The position numbers were made by a program, and so were the translations under genes. The notes below the pieces were generated by a model, which searched no databases, was not told the DNA's origin, and worked only from the letters and a program-made list of their open reading frames with translations. Below are positions 1 to 11,814 of a DNA stretch of 64,000 nt, piece by piece. The DNA comes from Morella rubra (taxonomy: Eukaryota; Streptophyta; Magnoliopsida; Fagales; Myricaceae). Position 1 is the stretch's first letter, and each line of letters begins with the position of its first letter. The stretch lies in contig CM025850.1 of the NCBI GenBank assembly GCA_003952965.2, positions 2,355,580 to 2,419,579 on the forward strand, read 5' to 3'.

Positions 1-280
1 GAAACTGACCCCTCAAGTCAATAGCCAAATCAGAGGCAGGCTTGTTCTCAATAGCTTCAGGCGTTGCGTCATTGGAGAATGATCGAACACTCCGCTGGAG
101 AGGTTATGTTAATTAACATGTTATACGAACGACATGCACTTGCAATGTACGTGATGGTAATTAATTTGGAATAAACACCAACAATTGAATAGCACTTACC
201 TTGAAAAGACTGGGGTAAGAAGAAATGGAGCGTCTTGCCGCTGCAAGTAGCAGGCCGGATGTTGTTGCTGTAATTTCCAT
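1..280 (-). CDS. 5' part of a gene for a mitochondrially targeted protein (two exons, runs off the edge)
   Basis: Seen: on the minus strand an ATG at 280 (context AAGATGG, with an in-frame TGA upstream at 319-317) opens 27 codons ending at 200. A strong donor CAAG/GTAAGTG follows. After a 105-base intron (199-95, with a TTAATTAAC branch-like stretch and CTCTCCAG acceptor) exon 2 is open from 94 to the window edge, phase 0. The joined N-terminus begins MEITATTSGLLLAAARRSIS and continues through a KRSVRSFSND stretch into an acidic part ending near DLAIDLRGQF. It is rich in Arg, Ser and Ala with no acid in the first 30 residues except Glu2. Inference: a cleavable mitochondrial (less likely plastid) presequence, with cleavage near the RSF/SND stretch. 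I do not recognise the mature protein. The longer open frame on the same strand across the intron is not the gene. Confidence 0.72.
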
Positions 281-1910
281 CTTCAACAAACGAAATCTCG
301 CAGCTGGGAGAATAAATCAGACCTATATGAAGGGCATCCGTATTAGTACATAGAAAGATACACAGCAGATCTGACAAAGGAAATTCTAAAGAGCTTTAAG
401 CCAGAATGATTAGGCGGAGGGTTCGCACGACCCTTCGGCTGGGTCAGTGGGACGTAACTTATTGATCAAAAAACTGAAGATTCTTTTTTTGCAAATTTAA
501 AATTATCAAAAGTTTTCTTCTGAATAATGCCGTGAGGCTTTTATTTCAGGGGTTAGAATTCATACAAAGAGCAAAATACATATGATTCAACCAGTTTCGC
601 CAGAGACTATAAATGAAAACTAGCAGGACTATATAAATGGATCGGAGAAACCACAAATTACTCCATGTTAAACATGTTAAGCAGAGGAAAGCGGTGACCA
701 GTAAGGTAGACCTATATTGGGGTTCTATATATATATAATGTGTTCAGTGTTAATCAGAATATCCCTGGATGCCCAACTTCTGCCTAAATAACTCTAACCC
801 AGCTCCTTTTACTGAACAACGCAGGATAAGAAGAAGATAACAAAAATCCTTGCATGCATTTTGTTTACTTCAGAGTCAAGGGACTCCACCAACTAAAAGG
901 ACAAATGCAGAGAGGAAGAGAGAGACATGGAGAGACTTTTACTTTGTGCAGCAGAAAATTAAAACGCCAAAGAGGAGAGCGAAAGAGGGATCGATGCGAA
1001 TTTCTTTGTCTGTGAGTTCAATATATATAAGCGGAGGGGATACATGGTAGAGAACCAAAGCTCACTCGTGAAGCAGTGATCTGATTTGTCGAAATTAAGC
1101 ACGTGGATGCAGTTTACAAGCTCTTAAGAATATAAGTAAAAGTTAAATAAAAAATGAAAACGACCTGCGGTTTCTAGTGTACCTTCCTTAGTGAAGCTTG
1201 TTGAGCTGTCTTGACCAGAGCTAATTAATGCTAACATGGTGATCAAGACTGAAGACTTAAACAAGTCCACTAAAAGAAATTAACCGTGCATCATGATGAC
1301 CTATCTGATCATAATAATGCATCAAAAGAATGACGTATCCTTCCTGAAGTATATAACAATATTTGAATTTATCGTGCATTCTACATTTCTGAAATAGCTT
1401 TTATTAAAAAAAATTAGGATTAATACCCCAGTTAATGAGGTTTTGATCCCTTTACTTTGGTTTCAGTGTCTCAAACCGAGGATTAATACCACTCATCAAA
1501 GGTTTTTTTTAGGGCCCATGTAAATTTATAAGGTGATCGATCCTAGATTTGAGTTTCCTCAAGATAATATGGGTCACTTATGAGGGGGGCTGTGGACCAC
1601 GGCGCTTGCCTTCTCAGTATAATTTTTCGTGGGAAACCTTGCCACCCAAACATCTTTTTCACGACACTGTTTGCTCTACGACAAACATCTTTTTCAATCC
1701 AAACGTGCATACGGTTATTATATCGTCCAGACGGTTAACTTAATACAACACAACACCTTTTGTTTACAGTTTACTATGCTGTTTTTGGTTAAATTACCGT
1801 CCGGACCATATGGATACCACTTATTTTAATTATGAGAGCCGAATACATGGTGATCACATGCATATATGTTCATGCTCCTTCAATAATAATGCATATATGT
1901 TCACACTCCT
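281..1910. other. Intergenic region upstream of the left-edge gene
   Basis: This holds the 5' flank of the minus-strand gene at 1-280. A short open frame at 850-1050 looks like purine-rich non-coding DNA. Around 1720-1810 two words of the GTCCAGACGG / GTCCGGACC type resemble the repeats at 16.7-19.3 kb. No gene is supported. Confidence 0.4.
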
Positions 1911-3345
1911 TTAGTGCGGAGTAACCAAGGGACACCTTGCCCAACCTGCAAGAGATTTCACCCTGGGAATGAGTGCCGCATGGCGAATGGAACTTGCTTC
2001 AACTGTGAGCGACCGGGTCATTTCCCTCGATAGTGTCCAGTTAGACAGAATGGTCCCCCTTGAGACCAGCCCCAACCACCAACAGGCAATGGTTGCGAAG
2101 CGGCTAATCGTGGGAAGCGACAATGGAATATAGCTTCGGCTAGAGTTTTCACCCTGTTTGTAGAAGAATAGAAAACAACAGGCTTCATGGTGTCAGGTAC
2201 CTTCATCCTGCCCCATTGATCTGTGACTGTATTATTTGACTTTGGTGCCACTCATTCTTTTGTTTCTTATCATTGTGGGTTGCTGAGCGGGGTTAAGGTG
2301 GAACCCCTAGAGTTGGCACTGGATGTAGCTACCCCTGTAGGGTTATCTAAGGTGTGCGACCAAGTAGTGAGCACTTTTCTGATGCTAATAGGAGAGCTGG
2401 TGCTACCACCAAATCTAGTTCTTTTAGTATGGTCGAATTCGACATAATCTTGGGGATGGACTGGCTAGCAACGTACCATGCCTCGGTAGATTGTTTTAAC
2501 AAAGAAGTGATCTTTCAGATACCTGGCCGTGAGGAATTTAGGTATAAAAGCTTTCGAGGGAAGTCTATGCCTCGTGTGTTATCAGCATGGCGAGCACGAA
2601 ATTGTCTTCTGGAAGGAGCCCAGGGATTTCTAGTGTCTGTGGTGGAAGTAAAGAACGAAGAGAAGGGATTAGATTCCATCAGGTGGTAAAAGAGTTTCCA
2701 AACGTATTCCCCGAAGAGTTGCCAAGCCTACCGCCGAAAAGGGAAATTTAGTTTGAGATTGAAGTAGTGCCGGGAACGGCTCCAATATCAAAGGCACCAT
2801 TTCGCATGGTGTCGGCAAAACTAAAGGGATTGAAGGTGCAGTTGCAAAATCTTCTAGAGCGAGGCTATATTAGGCCTAGTGTGTCACCGTGTGGAGCCCA
2901 TGTATTATTTGTCAAGAAGAAGGATGAAACCATCAGGATGTGCATCGACTACAGAGAATTGAATCAAGTGACCGTGAAGAAGAACTACTTGTTACTGTGT
3001 ATAGACTTTTTGACCAATTGAAGGGAGCGAGAGTCTTCTCGAAGATAGATTTACGGTCGGGGTACCACTTGTTGAGGATTAAGGTTGAGGATATTCTGAA
3101 GTCGGCGTTTCGGACTCGATATGGTCACTTCGAGTTGCTTATGATGCCCTTTGGGCTGACAAATGCCCCTGTAGCCTTCATGGATCTAATGAATAGGGTA
3201 TTTCAGGAGTTCTTAGACAAGTTTGTGGTAGTTTTCGTTGATGACATATTGATTTATTCTAAATGTCAATTGGAGCATGAGGAACATTTGCGGTTAGTGT
3301 TACAGAAGTTGCGGGAGGATAGTTATAAGAGTTATTCTAGAGGTG
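1911..3345 (+). pseudogene. Ty3/gypsy retrotransposon fragment (zinc knuckle, protease, reverse transcriptase)
   Basis: Seen on the plus strand in broken frames. A CCHC zinc knuckle lies at about 1936-2035 (CFNCERPGHF). A retropepsin-like stretch with DFGATHSFVS follows at 2235-2270, where the usual DSGA is DFGA, then the typical ILGMDWL motif at about 2445-2465. Reverse transcriptase follows: the [17 protein letters not shown] block (about 2875-2925), [10 protein letters not shown] (about 2935-2965), [11 protein letters not shown] (about 3035-3070), MPFGLTNAP (about 3145-3170) and the catalytic [10 protein letters not shown] (about 3234-3263). The order gag-PR-RT is normal for Ty3/gypsy. There are several frameshifts (near 2400, 2990) and stops (near 2750), and RNase H and integrase are missing after about 3345. 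Inference: an old 3'-truncated copy, not active. Confidence 0.9.
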
Positions 3346-3539
3346 CTGGTACCTTAGATGGTCTGGACGACACTGTTCAAGAAGCAGTTAGTGTGAAGTT
3401 TCATAGTGCAGACTGCTTGCAAGAATAGAAAGGTGAAGGTGTCTAGTTTGATTGAACGGAAAAGACGGGGTTTCATTCCCTGCAAGGTTGCAGATCTAGA
3501 TTCGATGTCTGGGTAAGGAGTCAGTGAGTTAGAATAGTA

Positions 3540-4010
3540 ATGGATGTTGTGTATGTGTAATAGATCACTTTGTACTCCGAGTTCGTATTCTAGTGCAAAC
3601 CTTTCCCTGGCAAAATCAGGTTGTATATAGAGTTTTTCTTCTTGAAGTGTGTCTTCAAGAGGTTTCTCTTCTTAACCAATCTTAGTGTTATCTTTGTGTG
3701 ATTGTTCAATTCTTGTTGTTAATTGTTAATTGTAGATTGATTGTTAATCTGTCCATTATCTTCTTTGTTATGATTGTTATCTTGGATATCTTGAATCCAG
3801 GATAAATTGTTTTCTCTTCATAGTGTACTGTTGTAATCCGCATATAATCTTGGTTAAGATTTAGTGTTCTTGAAATTACTGATTATCTTGTGAGTGTGTG
3901 CAGTAATATTTTTGAGAACAGAAAAAGTTTTGGAAGAACCTATTAACCCCACCTCTAGGTTGGGGTCCTCTCTTTTGAGTCTTAAATTTCCTATTTCAAA
4001 TTGTATGATA
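3540..4010 (+). repeat. Possible copia LTR end or leader fragment
   Basis: The T-rich low-complexity stretch ends at 3940-3965 in the pyrimidine block AACCCCACCTCTAGGTTGGG. This block is common at the 3' end of plant copia LTRs. No paired copy, primer site or target duplication could be seen, so the boundaries are a guess. The rest of 4011-4199 holds nothing recognisable beyond an A-run. Confidence 0.35.
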
Positions 4011-4199
4011 ACAAGGACACTTGGAATGAGTTCCCACAGGAAAATAGGACATTTTACAGAAAATGAAAAAAAAAAAAACCCAAAAAAACACTGAAAAAAT
4101 AAAGAAAGCGCAACTTGACTAGCGACAAGGTAGGACATTTACCCCCCACAAAAGTTGATTTGGCTATATTTGGGCACCAACGACTAAAGATATTCTGGC

Positions 4200-4341
4200 G
4201 TGGCTAAAAAACAGAGTAAAGAGCAGCAATCACAAATGGCTAAGTGTTTTATATTCTAATTTTTCAGTATATACTAATTAAGTATGACCGCAGAAGTCTT
4301 CGTCTTTCTTTATTGAAGTTGTTTAGTTAATTGGTATTAGG
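4200..4341. repeat. Older repeat that hosts the copia insertion; second copy at about 12720-12895
   Basis: The words AAGTGTTTTATATTCTAATT, TTCAGTA and TATGACCGCAGAAGTCTTCG recur at 12760-12830, where the sequence passes without interruption through TTATTAGGGTAACG. Here the same sequence stops at TTAGG (4337-4341), where the copia element starts. It resumes after 11809 with TTAGGGTACTCACG. A third partial copy is at 12140-12190. Confidence 0.7.
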
Positions 4342-5542
4342 TTGAGAGTTTGTGCAGCGGAAAAAATCTTGATCGTTGAAATCCAGCAGCCCAAGCATTC
4401 TGCCTCCTTCAGATCCACGCGCACAGTTCTTTATAGAGAAGTAGAGAGTTTTTAGAGAGAGAACTATTCTCGTGAAAAATGACTTCTTCTCTCTCAAATG
4501 AAATTCTGAACTATTTATAATGGCTTACTCAGAACCTCTCCTGTACTGGGATCTTTAGGGATCTCAAATCTCGGCCATAGGATCATCATGAAAAACTCTT
4601 TTTCATTTAACTCCCTTATATTCTGTATTCCGAATTTATGGCTTCTACAAATTATGATCATGTCTATTAACATATCACAATTGACCCCCGAGATAGTGAG
4701 ACTATTTTTGTGAAATCCTTTTGCTAACAATTATTTGTTTATTTATCCTTCCACCATACTATATTCCACATGAACTAATAGGACCGAATAATATCACTAT
4801 TAAGTCCCTAGCTCATATAATTCTTAATTCACAATCTGTAACTCGTTGGACTCTTAAAAATATTTCTAAAACAATTTCGCAAAGTCCACTGGCCAGTGAT
4901 TTCTTTTTTAGTCCAACTCTATACAGATATACTGAATATACTATCTCACAAAGAGACTGGTGGATTCCTTGTTGAGCATTTACACAAGCTCATTTATCAT
5001 ATACAAGACCCAACGTTGTCTGGAATATTTGACCTAGAAAGATCATCACCAAATGACTCGGTCAAGGCACAAGTACACAACAAACAAACCTGTATAAACC
5101 TCTCAGGTCTAAGGATACAATAAACTAATTGTGCTGAATACTTTCTCAACATCAGTGATCACTTCAGAAAGTATTCATATTTGATCTCGTTCAGTGCATG
5201 TACTCTTACATGCACCCACTCGTCTGCTTAAGGTCACTACCTCAATGACAGGTCCATCATCCTATTTAATAGAGGCACAACGAGTGTAGACCTATTTGTA
5301 CACAAGTATGTACCTTGGTCTAGAACAACTTTAAGTGAACAAGGAACCGAAAAGTCATACTCCCCACATTTTGATTCATTAATCATCAGCATGACTTTCT
5401 ACAATTTCGCTTAACAACATAACTGTGTAACATCTCATGTTACAACATTATACCCAATAAATAATAAATACATGTGACGATAAAAATAAATAATTATCTC
5501 ATAATTATTCTAATAACTGGTTTTGAGGGTATATTTCCAACA
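4342..5542 (-). repeat. 3' LTR of the copia element
   Basis: About 1.2 kb. In element sense it starts at 5542 with TGTTGGAAATAT and ends at 4342 with CTCTCAA. It lacks a roughly 58-base segment containing a TA run that the other LTR has (11090-11150), and differs from it by scattered substitutions and small indels. Confidence 0.92.
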
Positions 5543-5557
5543 TCTCCCACTTGCACT
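5543..5557 (-). promoter_or_regulatory. Polypurine tract of the copia element
   Basis: On the minus strand the purine run AGTGGGAGA ends exactly where the 3' LTR begins. This is where plus-strand DNA synthesis is primed in LTR retrotransposons. Confidence 0.85.
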
Positions 5558-5559
5558 CA

Positions 5560-6960
5560 AAACCATTTCTCTAGGTATCTCATACCATATAGACTCTAAA
5601 TGTGTCACAAACATTTTTGAGCCAGCGATTCGGTGAACACGGATCCGCAATGTACTAGGTGGACAATACACCAGCCATTACAACATCTCTCTAATTCACC
5701 ATATCATGTATCTTCTTTCTATGTGCTTTGCCTTCAGTGCTGGAGTCAGCAGTGGTATTCTGCTTACAACTCTTGCAACTCCATACACATTTACCCAATG
5801 TATACACACAAGTTCAAAATTGATCAATTATCAAGAAGAATTGAACTTGTGCATCTCTAGACAATCCGCAAATTCTCAACTCTTAAACACCAGAAAATAG
5901 TGTTTAGTACTTCTTAAGTATTTGAGAATATGTTTGATCGCTGTCCAGCTACAGAGCCCATGTCAAAATTAATATCTACTTACAATGCTGACTGCAAGAC
6001 TAATATCTGGTCTTATCTCTCTCCTATTGGAAAGATGAATACTATATCCAAAGGATAAAATCCTTCCTTGGTATTCTGTAAATCATTGCCAATATTTGTC
6101 AATGTAGTCCCCAAAACCTCTTCTCTCGGTTTCCAAACAATTTGGCTCCAAGAATGCGGAACACTTCAAAGGTCTTTGACTTGAAAAATTATGGTTCGTT
6201 AACCATCTTTTTCATTGATGACATCGCCCTGACGTCATTCCAATAAGTAGCATATTACTGACATCAAGAACTAGAAGCACTACTAAACTCCCACTAGCTT
6301 CTTGTTAATACAAGGTTCATCCATATTTCATGAGAAATCAAATGATTTGATCATCTCATCTAAATGGATTATCAGCTAATGCTCTTGAGTTCTAAACTCA
6401 TCAGTAGGTTTAGTAACATCTTTTTCTATTGATCTCATCTGCCTTAAGTATTGGCTCAGCTGATTGTGTTATCAAGAATGTCACGCTTTCGCCTTCACTT
6501 AGCCGTACTCTTTTTAAAATTAATTTTCTTGGGTTTATAAAATAATACCAACGAACCATTTTTGGGTAACCTACAAATAATATTTGATTCCAGCTTCTTC
6601 ACATCAAACTCTTTGATGCGAGCTAGATATCACCACATACTCTCAAATGATCCAGACTTTGTCTCACCAGTCTATGATTCATAAGAAGTTGTAGGTATAG
6701 ATTTAGTAGGTATTCTATTTAGAATATAAACAGCTGTCTCCAAGGTGAAAAACCCCAAAAGTATACAGGTAATATGTCTATGCTTATCTCCCACTGAACA
6801 ATATCATATAAAGTTCATTTTTTGTTATAACCATTCACAGAGTCCACAATTCATTTTTTCAAAACAGAGACTATCAATAACATCAGAGTTAATAGAATGA
6901 CACTCTTTTAAATAACAAGTATCAAAACAAAAACAAGTTTTGAAAACAGGAAATGAAATT
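5560..6960 (-). pseudogene. Copia pol remnants (integrase C-terminus, RT and RNase H scraps)
   Basis: Read on the minus strand from high to low coordinates, in several frames with many stops. The first match is a SLDHLRVCGD stretch resembling the conserved SLxHLRVWGC block of copia integrase (about 6660-6630), then FVGYPKMVRWYYF (about 6570-6530). Next is an RT stretch matching the region around the YVDD box, here with VLDVSN in place of the catalytic aspartates (about 6250). RPDISLAV...SRY and TAIKHILKYLRSTKHYF of the RT/RNase H boundary follow (about 6010-5900). Order is collinear with copia pol. The catalytic core of integrase and the first half of RT are missing. The coding match is in pieces, so the endpoints are approximate. 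Confidence 0.8.
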
Positions 6961-7114
6961 TCCAAAAGTTCTGAAATTTCCAAAATGGACTCTGAATGGA
7001 GGTTGTTGCAACACTGCACTCGTCTCCATCAGCTTCCTCATCACTTTGTTTCTAGGTTTCCTTAAACCCCTTAAGAAGGATCATTTTTCTTTAGTGAAGC
7101 TAGATATGCTAGGC

Positions 7115-7886
7115 AATTTCTTTTCAGTGACCTGGCTTGTCAAAGTGGAAACAATTTCCATTATCTTTCTTCTTTGAGTTGCTCATGTCCTCTTTGTTAG
7201 ATTGAGACGCTTTCCTCCTTTTTGAACTTCTTCCCTTTGAGCTCAAGTTCATGATTGGTTGACTTGTCCATTACCATTAGAGAACCCTTCTCTTGTATGA
7301 CAAGTTCCTCAGCTTCTTGGAACATATTGAGCAGCTCTGACAAAGTCACCGCCATCTTGTTCATATTATAATTTAATATGAACTGGTTGAATGATTCAGG
7401 CAAAGATGCCAATATCGCTCCAACCTTTGTCTCATCGTCCATCTCTACACCTAGTGTTTCTAGTTCAGTGATGAATGAAATCATTTTTAACACATGATCT
7501 CGAACTGGAGCACCCTCCACCATTTTGGTGGTCATCAGCAGTTTCATAACTTGCTGGCGTGCAAATCGACTATGCTCTCCAAATAACTCTTGGAGATATG
7601 AAAGCATGTCTTTTGCAGTAGCTAGGTCTTCACATTGCTTCTGTAATATATTGGTCATCGAGGCCAACATATAACATCGAGCTAGTTTGTCTGCCTCATG
7701 CCACTTATCATAAGCAACGCTCTGCTCTTGTGTGGCATCAGCTAAAGCAAGCTAAGGGATCTCATCCTTTAAGACATGAGCAACTTTTTCAACCGTGAGT
7801 ACTATCATGAGATTCCTCTTCCAATCAAGGAAGTTTGGCCTAATTAACTTGTTCTCATCTAAAATTCCAGACAATGGGTTCGACAT
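7115..7886 (-). pseudogene. Copia gag with zinc knuckle, one internal stop
   Basis: Start ATG at 7886 (MSNPLSGILDENKLIRPNF). The N-terminal NFLDWKRNLMIVL stretch and the following domain match the UBN2 / copia gag family. One in-frame TAG at 7754-7752 (codon 45) breaks an otherwise open frame down to 7197; the frame on both sides is the same, so this is a single nonsense change. Later blocks include MLASMTNILQKQCEDL and LPESFNQFILNYNMNKM. After 7197 the frame is lost, but a CFHFDKPGH zinc-knuckle remnant (one cysteine lost) is readable at about 7170-7130. Gag packages the element RNA in cytoplasmic particles. Inference: this copy cannot make a full gag. Confidence 0.9.
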
Positions 7887-10539
7887 AATAAATCTACACA
7901 TATCAAGAAAGAAAATCACATGTATATAAAATTTCCATTAGTATAGGGTTTTGAATAACAATGGTACCTCCCACTGAATCATAGCAACCAAAGAAAATGC
8001 AGAATATAACAATTATATTCAGTGTTTGTAGTGGGTATCAAGAACTTCTACCTTATGTAAACATGATCCTATTTTAGTAACCATGCAACAACTTGTAAAA
8101 GCGAATAAAACTATTCATCACGAATCCATCTCATGTCATATACTATGTGTATACAAATATTCGTGACTCTTGATTTTCTTTTGGCCACCAACATAAACAC
8201 AGTCTTCACTATTTTAGCGGATGTGTTTATTTGGTTAAGTGCAACCATCATCTAAGTGACATGTAATTTTGTAATGAGTCGGCTTTGCTATTTTAGTCAA
8301 TACCCCCACGACTCATACACGCTCATTTATCTTCACAAGAAGTACATGGAACAAATTATAGATCAATAATTGGTCTTGACTATTTTAGTTTTAACCAACA
8401 TCAATCAAATAAAATTCCCACATACCAACAATGGAAGGCCACGGGATTGATTTTCTTGTAAAACAATCCTATTTAACACTTATATTAAATTTGTAAAATT
8501 TTCAATTTTTTAATTTTAAATTTTAAATTTTTAAAGTCAATGGTCAAATTGGGTCAACCTGGTCAAACCAAGTGGGTCAAAGTCAAACGGTTCTGCCCGA
8601 TCAAACCGGGTGACCCTTCACCCATGGGTCTGGGTCCAAACCGGATCCCTAACCCTAACGGGCCAGGCACTGGATTCGAGTCCAACCCGGTCCACCTACC
8701 CCTTAAAGGCCGGACCCCATTGGGTCACACCCATGGCCTAGATCTAATCTGGCCATGGGTTGCCCATAGGGTCACGGGTTGGCCTTTTGGGCTAGGCCCG
8801 TTCGACCCTTGCAGCCGTCTTGCCCTTTTTTTTTTTTTAAATGAACTAGGCTTCACATTGGCTTCTCCATTTAAAACTGTTCGGCCCAAGCTGTTGAAAT
8901 TAGCCCATGACCCTTTAAATTTTTTTTGGCCCATCATTTTTAAAACTAAAATTGGGCTCCCTTTTTATGAATAAAACAGGCTTTTAATAACTAACGGGCC
9001 CATGTTCAAAATTAAATGGCCCAAATCCCTTTTTAAAACCAGGAGAACCGGGCTTTTCCTTTAAAATTTCTTCAGCCCACATTTTAAAACAGCCCAGCAA
9101 GGTTTTTCTTAAAAAAAAAAAATAAAAGCCCAACTATTTGGGTCGGGGGCAAAATTGCCCTACCCGTTTGGCCCAAGTGGCCGACCTGGCATCTCTATGC
9201 CTAGGCGCCGCTTGAGGGCCTTAGGAGGGCTCACGCCCAACGGCGCTGCCGGCTAGACTTTGGCTAGCCACCCCATGGCCTATAGTGGCCGTGGGTGGCT
9301 AAAACAGCCACCCCGTGTACCCAATGGGTACACGATTGCTGCAGCAGCCTGTGGCCACCAAGCCACGCGGCGCCGCTGCTGCTGCAGCCTGGGACCACAC
9401 CGGTCCCACTTGGTGTGGCTCAAGGCTGAGCGGCACCACCTCCAGCCATGGTGGGAGGCTGAGACTGAGAGATTTTCTCTCCTTTGTTGCTGCGTTTGTC
9501 TTCTTCGACAAAAACATAGAATTTCACAAATTCACAACAACAGCAACTAGATCTCACTTCAAGCATATAACTACAATCCGATCTCATAATCCACCATGGC
9601 TTCTAACAGATTCACAATAGTATCAATGGAAAAATACAGATATGTGTTTTCCTCTTCTCTTATTTCACAAATAGAGAGAAGAAAAGGGCATAAACAAGAA
9701 CTCTTCTTTCTTTTGCCCATTTTGCATTTTTCTCATAGTAAAAAACACATGCAGATTCACAACCTTCAGATCTAGACATACAGATGCATTTGATTTGAGA
9801 AAACATAAATATACAACCAGAGATTTCACAAATCTGGTTCTTCTCCTTTGTCAAGCATGCAGTACCAAGAGGAAATAAAACCTAAAAAAAAAAAAAAAAA
9901 TAACACCCGATCGTTCTAGTCTCACCAAGAACAACATGCAATCTCTTAGATCCAAGTCTTTCTTACAGAAAAACAAACGAATCATCAAAGAGAAACACAC
10001 GATTAAACACTTCAATATCAAAACCAATAACAAGAACTCTCTATCTTGGAGAGAAAATTTTCGTCTCTTTTTGGTTCTCACGCTTTTCAGGAAAACCAAA
10101 ATCTTTCTCTGCCATTTTGTTTCTTACAACCAACAAAAATCAAAGCAAAGCAATCTAGTTCTCCCTTTGCCAAAAAGAAAACACACGGGCACATCTTGTC
10201 TCACAAGAAAAAACCAACTCGTGCACTTCTTCTCCTCTTTTAACAAAGATAAAAAAAAAAAAAAAAAAAAAATTTTCTCTTTAAGGAGAAACCCACGTGA
10301 AAAAACAAAAAATAACAGTTTTCTTTCCTTTCTTCAAAAAGAAAAATCACAGGCAAAAACAAACAATCTTTCCTTTGCCCGATTTTTAATCCTTTTACAC
10401 GCAAATTGAAAAAACAAGTGATATATGGTACGGAAACACTTTCCAACCAAAAGATTTGCACTTAACGGATCATCAAGAACACGATCTTGCATGTGCGTGA
10501 GAAACACTAACCTGGCGCTATGAGATTTCACAGACCTAA
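7887..10539 (-). other. Unusually long leader between copia PBS and gag
   Basis: About 2.65 kb separate the primer site from the gag start, where Angela-type copia elements normally have a few hundred bases or less. The stretch 8540-9430 is GC-rich compared with everything around it and full of GGCCCA / TGGGCC words. 8820-9130 looks like diverged repeats of a GGCCCA-TTTTTAAAA motif. 9310-9390 holds several inverted repeats. 9880-10550 is A/T homopolymer-rich with a long A run at 10251-10271. Several open frames of 60-160 codons cross it, but they overlap on both strands, follow homopolymers and match nothing I know. No separate insertion boundaries or target duplications were seen. Confidence 0.6.
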
Positions 10540-10551
10540 CCTCCGATACCA
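10540..10551 (-). promoter_or_regulatory. tRNA primer binding site of the copia element
   Basis: Minus-strand TGGTATCGGAGG abuts the 5' LTR. The usual plant copia PBS is TGGTATCAGAGC (initiator Met tRNA 3' end), so two positions differ. Confidence 0.85.
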
Positions 10552-11809
10552 TTGAGAGTTTGCGCAATGGAAAAAATCTTCATCGTTGAAATCCAGCAGC
10601 CCAAGCTTTCTTCCTCCTTCAGATCCACGCGCACAATTCTTGAGAGAGAAGTAGAGAGAGAACTATTCTCGCGAAAAATGACTTCTTCTCTCTCAAATGA
10701 AATTCTGAGCTATTTATAATGGCTTACTCAGAACTTCTCCTGTGCTTATGTGTGGGATCTTTAGGATCTCAAATCTCGGCCGTAGGATTATCATGAAAAA
10801 CTCTTTTTCATTTAACTCCCTTATATTCTGTATTCCGAATTTATGGGCTTCTACAAATTGTGATCATGTCTATTAACATATCACAATTGACCCCCGAGAT
10901 ATTGAAACTATTTTTTTGAAATCCCATTTGCAAATAATTATTTGTTTATTTATCCTTCCACCATACTATATTCCACATGAACTAATAGGACCGGAATAAT
11001 ATCACTGATTAAGTCCCTAGCTCATATAATTCTTAATTCACAATCTGTAACTCGTTGGACTTTTAAAAATGTTTCTAAAATAATTTCACAAGTAAATATA
11101 TAATATATATATATATATATATATTAATTTCGAAAAACATTTTCGCAAAGTCCACTGGCCAGTGATTTCTTTTTTAGTCAACTCTATACAGATATACTGA
11201 ATATACTATCTCACAAAGAGACTGGTGGATTCCTTGTTAAGCATTTACACAAGCTCATTTATCATATACAAGACCCAATGTTGTCTGGAATATTTGACAT
11301 AGAAAGATCATCACCAAATGACTCGGTCAAGGTACAAGTACACACAAACAAACTTGTATAAACCTCTCAGGTCTAAGGATACAATAAACTAATTGTGCTG
11401 AATACTTTCTCAACATCAGTGATCACTTCCAGAAAGTATTCATATTTGATCTCGTTCAGTGCATGTACTCTTACAGTGCACCCACTCGTTTGCTTAAGGT
11501 CACACCTCAATGACGAAGTCCATCATCCTATTTAATAGAGGCACAACGAGTGTAGACCTATTTGTACATAAGTATGTATCTCGGTCTAGAACATCTGTTA
11601 AGTGAACAAGGAACCGAAAAGTCATACTCCCCACATTTTGATTCATTAATCATCGGCATGACTTTCTACAATTTCACTTAACAATCTAACTGTGTAACAT
11701 CTCATGTTACAACATTATACCCAATAAATAATAAATACATGTGACGATAAAAATAAATAATTATCTCATAATTATTCTAATAACTGGTTTTGAGGGCATA
11801 TTTCCAACA
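10552..11809 (-). repeat. 5' LTR of the copia element
   Basis: About 1258 bases, same termini as the 3' LTR. Contains a TA microsatellite at about 11098-11125 that is missing from the other LTR. A third relative is the solo LTR at 43268-44532, which also has the TA run, so the deletion is in the 3' LTR. Confidence 0.92.
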
Positions 11810-11814
11810 TTAGG

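Larger units (their letters stand above)
4342..11809 (-). mobile_element. Ty1/copia retrotransposon (Angela/Tork-like LTRs), internally deleted
   Basis: Seen: two related LTRs in minus orientation (4342-5542 and 10552-11809). In element sense they begin TGTTGGAAATATGCCCTC, a very common start of plant Angela-type copia LTRs. A primer binding site TGGTATCGGAGG lies directly inside the right-hand LTR (complement of initiator Met tRNA with changes) and a purine-rich tract directly inside the left-hand LTR. A perfect 5-base target duplication TTAGG flanks the element (4337-4341, 11810-11814). Element order on the minus strand is LTR, PBS, a 2.65 kb leader, gag with zinc knuckle, pol scraps, PPT, LTR. 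Protease, the integrase core and most of RT are absent. Inference: a non-autonomous copy that inserted after its pol had been deleted, or decayed in place. Confidence 0.93.

Noticed and set aside
69..377. 102-codon minus-strand open frame
   Set aside because: It runs through a clear intron; the gene uses another frame, with ATG at 280 and a splice at 200/199.
8540..9620. Overlapping open frames of 70-144 codons on both strands in the copia leader
   Set aside because: Both strands are open because of GC-rich composition; no domain, and the context is a retrotransposon leader.
9936..10461. 157-codon Lys/Ser-rich frame and its antisense partners
   Set aside because: A/T homopolymer translation artefacts (runs of Lys or Phe).
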